Positions 14,097 through 22,100 of a stretch of 22,715 nt of DNA are shown one piece after another. Made by a program: the position numbers and the translations under genes. The number at the start of each line of letters is the position of its first letter. The first letter of the stretch is position 1. The notes under the pieces were generated by a model that did not search any database, was not told where the DNA came from, and saw nothing but the letters and a program-made list of their open reading frames with translations. The stretch is from the NCBI GenBank assembly GCA_005880175.1, contig VBJR01000355.1, positions 1 through 22,715 on the forward strand, given 5' to 3'. The DNA comes from Chloroflexota bacterium. GTDB taxonomy: Bacteria > Chloroflexota > Dormibacteria > Dormibacterales > Dormibacteraceae.

Positions 14097-15060
14097 TCGA
14101 TGCCTCATCACCGGCGGCGCCGGCCTGGTCGGTTCCCACATCGCCGACCTGCTGGTCCGCGAGGGCGCCGGTGAGATCGTCGTGCTGGACAACATGGTGC
14201 GAGGCAGCCGCCACAACCTGGAGTGGGCGATGGCCCACGGCCCCGTGAACCTGGTGATCGGCGACATCCGCGACCCGGAGGCCGTCGCCGCCGCCATGCA
14301 CGGCGTCGACTACCTGTTCCACCAGGCCGCGATCCGCATCACGCAGTGCGCGGAGGAGCCCCGGCTGGCGCTGGAGGTCCTGGTCGACGGCACGTACAAC
14401 GTGCTGGAGGCGGCCGTGGCGGCCGGCGTGCGCAGGGTCGTGGCGGCCTCGAGCGCGTCGGTCTACGGGATGGCCGACGAGTTCCCGACCACCGAGTCGC
14501 AGCACCCGTACCACAACCGGACCATGTACGGGGCCGCCAAGACGTTCAACGAGGGCATGCTCCGCAGCTTCGCGGAGATGTACGGCCTCGACTACGTGGC
14601 GCTCCGCTACTTCAACGTGTACGGGCCGCGGATGGACGTGCACGGCGTCTACACCGAGGTGCTGATCCGCTGGATGGAGCGCATCGTCAACGGCCAGCAG
14701 CCCGCGATCTTCGGCGACGGCAGCCAGACGATGGACTTCGTCTACATCGAGGACATCGCCCGGGCCAACGTGCTCGCCGCGAAGTCCGATGCGAGCGACG
14801 AGGTGTTCAACGTGGCCAGCGGCATCGAGACGTCGCTGCTCGAGCTGGCGCAGCTGCTGATGCGCGTCATGGGCGCCGAGGAGCTGGGCATCGAGTACGG
14901 GCCGGAGCGCAAGGTGAACGCGGTGCGCCGCCGCCTGGCCAGCACGCGGGCCGCGGAGGAGCGGCTCGGCTTCCGGACGCAGGTCGGCCTCGAGGAGGGC
15001 CTGCGCCGGCTGGTGGACTGGTGGCAGGCGGCGCGGACCCGCGAGGCGGTCCCGGCGTGA
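14086..15060 (+). CDS. NAD-dependent epimerase/dehydratase (extended SDR)
   Basis: A 324-residue extended short-chain dehydrogenase/reductase acting on nucleotide sugars. The NAD-binding GGAGLVGSH motif is at residues 10-18. GDIRDPEAV and VDYLFHQAA follow, then the active-site serine strand AASSASVYG. The catalytic pair is Y148 and K152 (MYGAAK). LRYFNVYGPRMD and DGSQTMDFVYIEDIA are the conserved downstream blocks. It resembles UDP-glucose 4-epimerase and related 4,6-dehydratase-like enzymes. AGGA precedes the ATG, which overlaps the previous gene by 11 bp. The stop overlaps the next gene by 4 bp. It may produce the keto sugar used by the aminotransferase that follows, or epimerise a hexose. 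The specific reaction cannot be separated from sequence alone. Confidence 0.92.
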   Translation: MRGSRCLITGGAGLVGSHIADLLVREGAGEIVVLDNMVRGSRHNLEWAMAHGPVNLVIGDIRDPEAVAAAMHGVDYLFHQAAIRITQCAEEPRLALEVLVDGTYNVLEAAVAAGVRRVVAASSASVYGMADEFPTTESQHPYHNRTMYGAAKTFNEGMLRSFAEMYGLDYVALRYFNVYGPRMDVHGVYTEVLIRWMERIVNGQQPAIFGDGSQTMDFVYIEDIARANVLAAKSDASDEVFNVASGIETSLLELAQLLMRVMGAEELGIEYGPERKVNAVRRRLASTRAAEERLGFRTQVGLEEGLRRLVDWWQAARTREAVPA

Positions 15061-16217
15061 TCCCGGTCGCCAGGCCCTGGATCGGCGAGGCCGAGGCGGA
15101 CGCGGCCCGGCGGCCGCTGCTGTCCGGCTGGGTCACGCAGGGACCCGAGGTGGCCGCCTTCGAGGCGGAGTTCGCGGCCGCCGTCGGCGCCCCGCACGCG
15201 TGCGCCGTCGCCAACTGCACGGTGGCGCTGCACCTGGCGCTGCGGGCGGCCGGCGTGGGCGACGGCGACGACGTCGTCACGGTCAGCCACTCGTTCATCG
15301 CGACCGCCAACGCCGTTCGCTACGTCGGCGCCCGGCCGGTGTTCGCGGACGTCGAGCTCGGCACGTACAACGCGCGGCCGGAGGCGGTCGCCAAGGCGAT
15401 CACGCCGCGGACGCGGGCGATCCTCTGCGTCCACCAGATGGGCATGCCGTCCGACCTCGCGGGGCTGGTCGAGGTGGCGCGGCGGCACGGGCTGCCGCTG
15501 ATCGAGGACGCGGCGTGCGCGATCGGGTCCGAGGTCCTGTGGGAGGACGAGTGGCAGCGGATCGGGCGCCCGCACGGCGACGTGGCCTGCTTCTCGTTCC
15601 ACCCCCGCAAGCTGGTCACCACCGGCGACGGCGGCATGCTGACGACGGCGCGCGAGGACTGGGACCGCCAGTTCCGGCTCTGGCGGCAGCACAGCATGAA
15701 CGTGCCCGACACGGTCCGCCACTCCGCCGAGACGATCGTCTTCGAGGAGTACACGGAGGTCGGCTTCAACTACCGGATGACCGACCTCCAGGCCGCGGTC
15801 GGGCGCGAGCAGCTGAAGCGGCTGCCGGCGCTGCTCGAGCGGCGCCGCGTCCAGGTCGAGCGCTACCGCGAGCTGCTCGCGGACGTGCCCGGGCTGGGCG
15901 TCCCGGTCGAACCGGACTGGGCGCGCAGCAACTGGCAGAGCTACTGCGTCCTGCTGCCGGCCGGGTGCGACCAGCGCGCGGTCATGCAGGCGATGCGCGA
16001 CGCCGGCGTGTCCACGCGGCGCGGCATCATGTGCGCCCACCGCGAGCCGGCATACGCGCGCGAGCCCTGGCTGGCCGGGCCGTCGGGCCTGGCGGTCAGC
16101 GAGGAGGCGCAGGAGCGCGGGCTGATCCTGCCGCTCTACCACGAGCTGACGGCGGACGAGCAGGAGACGGTGTCGGCCGCGCTGCGCGCGGCGTGCGGGG
16201 CCCCGGTCCTGCCTTGA
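15057..16217 (+). CDS. Second DegT/DnrJ/EryC1/StrS sugar aminotransferase
   Basis: A 386-residue PLP-dependent aminotransferase distinct from the one at 12319. Visible motifs are IPVARPWIGEAEADAA and SGWVTQGPEVAAFE, then NCTVALHLALRAAGVGDGD and HSFIATANAVRYVGARP. The PLP aspartate lies in LIEDAACAIG, the catalytic lysine is K185 in FSFHPRKLVTTGDGG, and GFNYRMTDLQAAVG follows. The pattern is closer to perosamine synthetase/ArnB/PseC-type enzymes acting on 4-keto sugars, which would pair with the epimerase/dehydratase just upstream (GTGA overlap). An insert after AIGS (VLWEDEWQRIGRPHG) looks lineage-specific. Two such enzymes in one operon suggest a glycan with more than one amino sugar, or one diamino sugar. 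The subfamily is tentative. Confidence 0.92.
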   Translation: MIPVARPWIGEAEADAARRPLLSGWVTQGPEVAAFEAEFAAAVGAPHACAVANCTVALHLALRAAGVGDGDDVVTVSHSFIATANAVRYVGARPVFADVELGTYNARPEAVAKAITPRTRAILCVHQMGMPSDLAGLVEVARRHGLPLIEDAACAIGSEVLWEDEWQRIGRPHGDVACFSFHPRKLVTTGDGGMLTTAREDWDRQFRLWRQHSMNVPDTVRHSAETIVFEEYTEVGFNYRMTDLQAAVGREQLKRLPALLERRRVQVERYRELLADVPGLGVPVEPDWARSNWQSYCVLLPAGCDQRAVMQAMRDAGVSTRRGIMCAHREPAYAREPWLAGPSGLAVSEEAQERGLILPLYHELTADEQETVSAALRAACGAPVLP

Positions 16218-16228
16218 GAGCCAGCGCC

Positions 16229-17785
16229 ATGGCCGTGCCCCGGGTCGACGTGGACCCGCCCGCGCCGCCGCCCCGGCTGGTCGCGGTCGAGCCGCCGCCC
16301 CTCCCGCGCCCGCCGGCGGCCGTGCCCGGCGCCCGCCACTTCGTCCGGACGATCCTCAAGTTCGGCCTCGCCCAGCCCCTGACGTGGGCGAGCTCGGCGG
16401 CCCTGGCCATCCTGCTGCCCCACTTCCTGGGCGACGCCAACCTGGGCAAGCTGGGGTTCGCCTTCGGCCTGACGCTGATCACCGGCCAGCTGGCCAACCT
16501 GGGCGTGTCGGTCTACCTCACCAAGGAGGTGGCGCGGGCGCCCGAGCGGGCCGCCACGCTGGCGGCCAGCGCGCTGGCCATGCGGCTGCCGCTGAGCCTG
16601 GGCGCGGCCCTGATCGCGATCGCCGTGGTGTCGGTCGGAAACCACGGGGACCTGACCCGGACGGTCGTGCTGATCCTCAGCGCCGGCATCCTGCTGGACG
16701 CGATCCGGGCGGTCGTGCAGGGCACTCTGCAGGGTCTGCACCGGATGACGACCCTGGCCGCGTTTCCGGCGATCACGGGGGCGGTCTACGCGGGCGGCGC
16801 CGCGTTCGCGCTGACGCACGGGGCCGGCGTGGTCGCGGTGGCGGCCGCGTACGTGGGCGGCCAGGCGGCCGGGCTCGCGGTCAGCGCCGTGTCGCTGTGG
16901 CGAGCCGTCCCCGGGCTGCCCCGGCCGAGCTGGCGGCTGTGCCGGCTGCTGCTGATCGGGGGCCTGCCGTTCTTCGTCTGGCAGGCGGCGCTGGCCGTCT
17001 ACGGCCAGATCGACTCCGTCCTCCTCTCTTACCTGACGAACGACTCGGTCGTCGGGTGGTACGTCGCGGCCTACCGGATCGTGACGGTGCCCATCTTCGT
17101 GCCGACCGTGCTGATGACCGTCGCGTTCCCGGCGCTGTCCGCGGCCGCCGGCGACTCGGCGCGGTTCAACAGCATCGTCCGTCGCGCCGTCCAGGTGGTC
17201 CTGCTGACCACCATGCCGATGGCGCTGGGCATCATGCTGCTGCCCGACCGCATCGTCCACGCGCTGCACTGGTCGGACTCGTTCCAGCACTCGATCCTGC
17301 CGATCGTGCTGCTGGCGCCGAGCTTCCCGCTGGTGGCGGTGGACATGATGATCGGCACGGCGCTGAACGCCCGCGACCGGCAGAAGCAGTGGGCGCTGAC
17401 CGGGGTCACGGCCGCGGTGCTGAACCCGACCCTGAACCTGATCCTGATCCCGTACACGCAGACGCGCTTCGGCAACGGCGCGATCGGGGCGGCGACGGTG
17501 ACCACGGTCACCGAGCTGTTCATGATGGTCGTCGGCCTGTGGCTGATGCCGCGCGGCGTGCTCACCCGCGACACCGGGGTGTGGGCCCTGCGCTGCCTGG
17601 GCGCCTGCCTGGTCATGACGGTCCTGGTGGTGCTGCTCCGCGACGCGAACCTCGTCGTGCCGGTCGTGGTGGGCGCCCTGGCCTACGTCGCGGCCTCGCT
17701 GTCGTTCGGCACGCTCTCGCTGTCTGACCTGCGCGGCGCCCTGCGCCACCTGGTCAGCCGCGCCGACCACGCGGAGGCGGCATGA
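16229..17785 (+). CDS. Wzx-like polysaccharide flippase (MATE/MOP superfamily)
   Basis: A 518-residue membrane protein with about 12-14 hydrophobic helices. It matches the O-antigen/teichoic acid lipid-linked oligosaccharide flippase family: FVRTILKFGLAQPLTWASSAALAILLPHFLGDANLGKLG is cut here into its typical features, a first helix followed by a short gate region and the FGLTLITGQLANLGVSVYLT helix. The first ~37 residues are an unusual Pro-rich tail (PPAPPPRL, PPPLPRPP) before the first helix. It would move the lipid-linked repeat unit made by this operon across the membrane. The ATG lies 11 bp after the aminotransferase stop. The stop overlaps a small 66-codon frame that fills the following gap. 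No polymerase (Wzy) or chain-length (Wzz) gene is in the window. Confidence 0.9.
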   Translation: MAVPRVDVDPPAPPPRLVAVEPPPLPRPPAAVPGARHFVRTILKFGLAQPLTWASSAALAILLPHFLGDANLGKLGFAFGLTLITGQLANLGVSVYLTKEVARAPERAATLAASALAMRLPLSLGAALIAIAVVSVGNHGDLTRTVVLILSAGILLDAIRAVVQGTLQGLHRMTTLAAFPAITGAVYAGGAAFALTHGAGVVAVAAAYVGGQAAGLAVSAVSLWRAVPGLPRPSWRLCRLLLIGGLPFFVWQAALAVYGQIDSVLLSYLTNDSVVGWYVAAYRIVTVPIFVPTVLMTVAFPALSAAAGDSARFNSIVRRAVQVVLLTTMPMALGIMLLPDRIVHALHWSDSFQHSILPIVLLAPSFPLVAVDMMIGTALNARDRQKQWALTGVTAAVLNPTLNLILIPYTQTRFGNGAIGAATVTTVTELFMMVVGLWLMPRGVLTRDTGVWALRCLGACLVMTVLVVLLRDANLVVPVVVGALAYVAASLSFGTLSLSDLRGALRHLVSRADHAEAA

Positions 17786-17982
17786 GCGCCCCGCCCTGCG
17801 CTGCGAAGGGGGCGATTCGCCGGCGATTCGGCCCTGAGAGCTACGCACTCGTACGAATGCGTAGCTCCGACGCCCCGGGAGCGCCGCATTCGTACAAATG
17901 CGGCGTTGCCGGCTCGCCGGGGCCTCAGGGCGACGCCGAATGCGCCGCCGGACCGACGCACACGCGTCGCAGGAGGGGCTGA
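17782..17982 (+). CDS. Small ORF spanning the palindrome-rich gap (doubtful gene)
   Basis: A 66-codon frame starts with ATGA overlapping the flippase stop and ends with TGATG overlapping the GT2 start, so it fits the overlapping style of the operon exactly. Its middle consists of translated palindromes (ESYALVRMR, PHSYKCG) and it resembles no family I know. It may be a translated spacer that couples the two genes, a coding frame invaded by repeats, or chance. Confidence 0.22.
   Translation: MSAPPCAAKGAIRRRFGPESYALVRMRSSDAPGAPHSYKCGVAGSPGPQGDAECAAGPTHTRRRRG
17838..17905. repeat. Pair of REP-like palindromes
   Basis: Palindrome 1 covers 17838-17867: arms GAGCTACGCA and TGCGTAGCTC around CTCGTACGAA, so 30 bp with a single mismatched pair. 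Palindrome 2 covers 17882-17905: arms CGCCGCATT and AATGCGGCG around CGTACA, so 24 bp with one mismatched pair. Both share TCGTAC followed by [GA]AATGCG, with centres 41 bp apart. GCTCC/GGAGC links them as a third small stem. The layout resembles clustered REP/BIME-type elements. Confidence 0.7.
17971..17978 (+). promoter_or_regulatory. Strong Shine-Dalgarno of the GT2 gene
   Basis: AGGAGGGG lies 3 nt before the ATG at 17982, counted from its end, with the AGGAGG core about 5 nt away. It is the clearest ribosome binding site in the window and fixes this start. Most other genes here rely on overlap coupling or look leaderless. Confidence 0.8.
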
Positions 17983-18989
17983 TGAACCCCCGCGTCTCGC
18001 TCGTCGTCACCTGCTACAACTACGGCCGGTTCCTCGGCGAGTGCCTGGACAGCGTGGTCGCGCAGACGCTGACCGACCGGGAGGCGATCGTGATCGACGA
18101 CGCCTCCACCGACGAGACCGGCGAGGTCCTGGCGAAGTACCGGGACGTGCCCGGGATCCGGATCGTCCGCCACCGGGAGCGGATCGGCAACATCCGCTCC
18201 TACAACGAGGGCCTCGACCTGGCCCGGGGCCAGTACGTGGCCATCCTCTCCGCGGACGACTACCTGCTCCGCCCCGACGGGCTGGAGCGCCAGGTCGCCG
18301 TGTTCGAGAGCGACCCCGACGTGGGACTGGTCTACTCGGCGCACAGCATCGTCCAGGCCGGCTCGCCCGTCCGCCACGTCGTGCCCTGGCCCCACGCGGC
18401 CGTCCGGCCCGGCGCGGAGGAGTTCCGCAAGCTGATGTGGGGCAACTACATCCTCCACTCCGGCGCGATGCTCCGCCGCGAGGTCGAGCGCGAGCTCGGC
18501 CCCTATGACACCGAGCTGACGCACACCGGCGACTGGGACATGTGGCTCCGGGCGGCGGCGCGCCACCCGGTCGGCTACATCGCCGAGCCGCTGTACGCGT
18601 ACCGGATCCACGGCAGCAACATGTTCCACCGGGGCCTGCCCCCCTGGCGGGAGACCGACCAGGTGGTCACCACGGTGGACCGCGCGTTCGCGGCACTGCC
18701 CCCGGACGCGCCGCCCGACCTGCTGGCGGCGAGTCGCGCCGTCCGCTCGCACGGGTTCCTGCAGACGCCCTGGTGGGACCTCCACCACGGCCGCCGGGGC
18801 CGGACGTGGCGGGGCTTCCTGTACGCGCTGCGCCGGCGCCCGGCGATCGTGCTGTCGGGCGAGCTGTGGCGCTTCGTGCCCCGGCTGCTGCTGATGACGG
18901 TGGTCGGACGGGAGCCGTACCGCCGGGCGACCGGCTGGCTGGAGCGGCTCCGCCGTGGTGCCGGCCCACGGCGCGCCTGGGACAACTGA
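17982..18989 (+). CDS. Glycosyltransferase family 2
   Basis: A 335-residue inverting GT-A glycosyltransferase. It begins with RVSLVVTCYNYGRFLGECLD, followed by IVIDDASTDETGE, the nucleotide-binding part. The metal-binding acidic motif is in AILSADDYLL (D92/D93). The acceptor-side HTGDWDMWLRAA segment provides the catalytic-base-like ED/WD region, followed by YRIHGSNMF, typical of GT2 enzymes of surface polysaccharides. The C-terminal ~80 residues are basic with hydrophobic patches and may lie against the membrane. It has its own strong Shine-Dalgarno after the palindrome-rich gap, so its expression may be set separately from the upstream operon genes. The sugar donor and linkage are unknown. 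Confidence 0.92.
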   Translation: MNPRVSLVVTCYNYGRFLGECLDSVVAQTLTDREAIVIDDASTDETGEVLAKYRDVPGIRIVRHRERIGNIRSYNEGLDLARGQYVAILSADDYLLRPDGLERQVAVFESDPDVGLVYSAHSIVQAGSPVRHVVPWPHAAVRPGAEEFRKLMWGNYILHSGAMLRREVERELGPYDTELTHTGDWDMWLRAAARHPVGYIAEPLYAYRIHGSNMFHRGLPPWRETDQVVTTVDRAFAALPPDAPPDLLAASRAVRSHGFLQTPWWDLHHGRRGRTWRGFLYALRRRPAIVLSGELWRFVPRLLLMTVVGREPYRRATGWLERLRRGAGPRRAWDN

Positions 18990-18998
18990 CTCAGTGTC
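18981..18998 (+). terminator. Hairpin at the end of the GT2 gene
   Basis: GAC and ACTGA (18981-18989, with a one-base bulge) pair with TCAGT and GTC (18991-18998) around a single C at 18990, overlapping the stop codon. There is no T-run, so it may be a processing or pausing stem rather than an intrinsic terminator. Confidence 0.25.
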
Positions 18999-19180
18999 AG
19001 GGCGGCTCGGGCCGGGACAAGTCGCCCAGGCGGCGGCCCAGGTATCTCGGCAAATGGAATGTCAAAGCCCATTCACTTTTCGGGCCCGTGGCACGACCAT
19101 GAATCCTCGGTGGCGATAGGGGCAGAGGTCGGTTATCGGCGCGCCGCCCCGCGCCCAGTGAGAGGAGCACCGCGGAAGAG
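18990..19180 (+). other. Intergenic leader before the secreted protein gene
   Basis: This 191-bp gap is visibly less GC-rich around 19050-19110 than its surroundings. That fits a promoter and leader for the following gene, although no convincing -35/-10 pair was found. A GAGGAG at about 19162-19167 and GGAAGAG next to the ATG are the only ribosome-binding candidates. I see no riboswitch family I recognise and no small gene. Confidence 0.3.
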
Positions 19181-22100
19181 ATGAGCACGTTGGCAGTCAT
19201 GCGCCGGGCCGGAAGGCGTTTGCCCAGCATCCTGGCGATCGGCCTGCTCGTCGCAGCGCTGCTCCTCCCCGGGAACGCCCTGCGGCCGGTCCCGGTCCGG
19301 GCCGTGGACTGCGCGGTCAACCCGATCCCCTGCGAGAACCAGCTGCCGGGGACCGACCCCACGGTCTGGGACACGCCCAACGGCGACGCGGGCAGCCCCA
19401 ACCTCCAGGGCTTCGCGACCGACGTCAGCGTGAACGTCGGCCAGACGATCTCCTTCAAGATCAACAGCGGCACCATCCACAGCTACGCGATCGACATCTA
19501 CCGGATGGGCTACTACCAGGGCAACGGCGCCCGCAAGGTCACCTCGATCAGCCCCAGCGCGACGCTGCCCCAGACGCAGCCCGCCTGCCTGACCGACAGC
19601 AGCACCGGCCTGGTGGACTGCGGCAACTGGGCCGTCTCGGCCTCGTGGGCCGTTCCGTCCACGGCCGTCTCGGGCATCTACTTCGCCCGGCTCGCCGCCT
19701 CCGCCTCGGTCGTGAGCCAGATCGTGTTCGTCGTCCGCAACGACGCCAGCCACTCGGACATCCTGTTCCGGACCGACGACACCACCTGGGTCGCGTACAA
19801 CGACTACGGCGGCAACAACGTCTACTACGGCAACGCGCCCACCTCGAACGGCCGGGCCTACAAGGTCAGCTACAACCGGCCGATGAACCTGCGCAGCGAG
19901 GGCGCCGGGTACGGCACGAGCAACTACGTCTTCTACGGCGAGTACCCGATGGTGCGCTGGCTCGAGTCCAACGGCTACGACGTCAGCTACTCGACGGCCG
20001 TCGACCTGGTCCGGTCCTCGAACCTGCCCCAGAACCACAAGATCCTGCTGACGTCGGGCCACGACGAGTACTGCGAGGACTTCTGGAAGATCCGCTGGGA
20101 GCCGTCCCTCGACTCCTCGCACGCGGCCAACCGGACCGTCGTCGTCTACAAGGAGACGCTGGACAACAAGGTCGAGGACCCGCAGGACCCGCCCACGTGG
20201 ACCGGGACCTGGCGTGACCCGCGCTTCAGCCCCCCAGGTGACGGCGGCAGGCCCGAGAACCAGCTCGGCGGCACGATCTTCACGGTCAACCGGGGCTCGA
20301 CGACGCCGGTCATGACGGCGCAGTACGCGAACCTGCGCTTCTGGCGCAACACCGCGATCGCGGGCCTGACGGGCAACCAGACCGTGCAGCTCGGCGACCA
20401 GACCATCGGCTACGAGTGGGACGAGGACCTCGACAACGGGTTCCGGCCGGCCGGCCAGGTCGACCTGTCGAGCACGACGGCCACGGTCCCCGAGCACATC
20501 CTGGACTACGGCAGCACGTACGGGCAGGCGGTGGCGACGCACCACCTGACGCTGTACCGGGCCGCCAGCGGCGCGCTCGTGTTCGGCGCCGGCACCGTCC
20601 AGTGGGCGTGGGGCCTCGACACCAACCACGACATCGAGCCCGACATCGGCCCCGCTGACCCCGACATCAACATGCAGCAGGCCACGCTCAACCTGATCGC
20701 CGACATGGGCGTCCAGCCCACGACGATGCAGGCGGGCCTGGTGGCCGCGACCGCGTCCACCGACCACACGGCGCCGACCTCCACCATCACCTCGCCCGCA
20801 TCGGGCGCGACGGAGACGAGCGGCACCACCGTGACCATCACCGGCACCGCGACGGACGCCGGCGGCGGCGTGGTCGCGGGCGTCGAGGTGTCCACCGACA
20901 GCGGCGCCACGTGGCACCCGGCGACCGGCACGACGTCGCGCCTCGGACGACAGCGTCAACGTCGAGACGCCGGGCGCCGGCCGGACCGTCACCGTCAACC
21001 CGCGCCAGTGCCCGTGCTCGCTGTTCCCGACCTCGTCCGCGCCGGCCGGGTCCGGCGACACCTCGTCCGTCGAGGTGGGCACGAAGTTCACCGCCGACCA
21101 GGGCGGGTACGTCACGGCGATCAAGTTCTTCAAGCCGGCGTCCGACACGGGCACGCACATCGGCACCCTGTGGACCAGCGGCGGCGGCCAGCTCGGCCAG
21201 TGCACGTTCACGAACGAGACCAGCAGCGGCTGGCAGTCGTGCACGTTCGCGAACGCGATCCCGGTCACCGCCAACACGGTGTACGTCGCCTCCTACCACG
21301 CGTCCAACGGCGGCTACCCGGCGACGCCGGGCTTCTTCACGCAGGCGGACGACGTGTGGCCGCTGCACGGGCCGGCCGGCAGCAACGGCGTGTTCGCGTA
21401 CGCGCCCAGCAGCACGTTCCCGAACCAGACGTTCAACGCGACCAACTACTGGGTGGACGTCGTCTACACCAGCAACTTCGTGCCCGCGGGGGCGCCGGGC
21501 GTCACCGCCGTCACGCCGGTGGCGGGCGCCGTCAACGCCTCGTTCAACGGGCCGGCCGTCGCCAGCTTCAACGAGGCGGTGGTGCCGTCATCGATCATCT
21601 TCACCCTGAAGGACCCGAACGGGGCCTCGGTCGCCGGGACCGTGTCCTGGAACAGCACGACCAACGCCGCCCTGTTCGCGCCGAGCTCGGCGCTGGCCCA
21701 GGGCACCAGGTTCACGGCGTCGGTGAGCGGCGCGACGGACGCCGCGGGCCACGCGATGAGCGGGGCGTACACGTGGAGCTTCACCACGATGACGTGTCCG
21801 TGCTCGATCTGGCCCAGCTCGGCCACCCCGGCGGTGCCGTTCGCGAGCGACGGCTCGGCGATCGAGGTCGGCGTCAAGTTCCAGGCCGACACCAACGGGT
21901 ACGTCAGCGGCGTCCGCTTCTACAAGGGCTCGGGCAACACCGGTACGCACATCGGCAGCCTGTGGACCGCGAGCGGCCAGCTCCTCGGCCAGGCCACGTT
22001 CACGAACGAGACCGCGTCCGGCTGGCAGCAGGTCGCCTTCAGCGACCCGATCCCGGTGACGGCCGGCACCACGTACGTCGCCTCGTACAACAGCTCGAGC

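Noticed and set aside
12124..18010. Series of long minus-strand frames opposite the glycan operon (for example 14742-16142 and 16136-18010)
   Set aside because: Compositionally biased (His/Arg/Gln/Asp), no motifs, and each is the mirror of a clear family protein on the plus strand.
19049..19076. TTGACA-like promoter on the minus strand in the leader of the secreted protein gene
   Set aside because: The only plausible -10 is about 15 bp away with poor match, and no minus-strand gene follows.
19133..21277. 714-codon minus-strand frame opposite the secreted protein
   Set aside because: The plus strand carries a signal peptide and recognisable domains; the minus frame changes composition abruptly and shows no family features.
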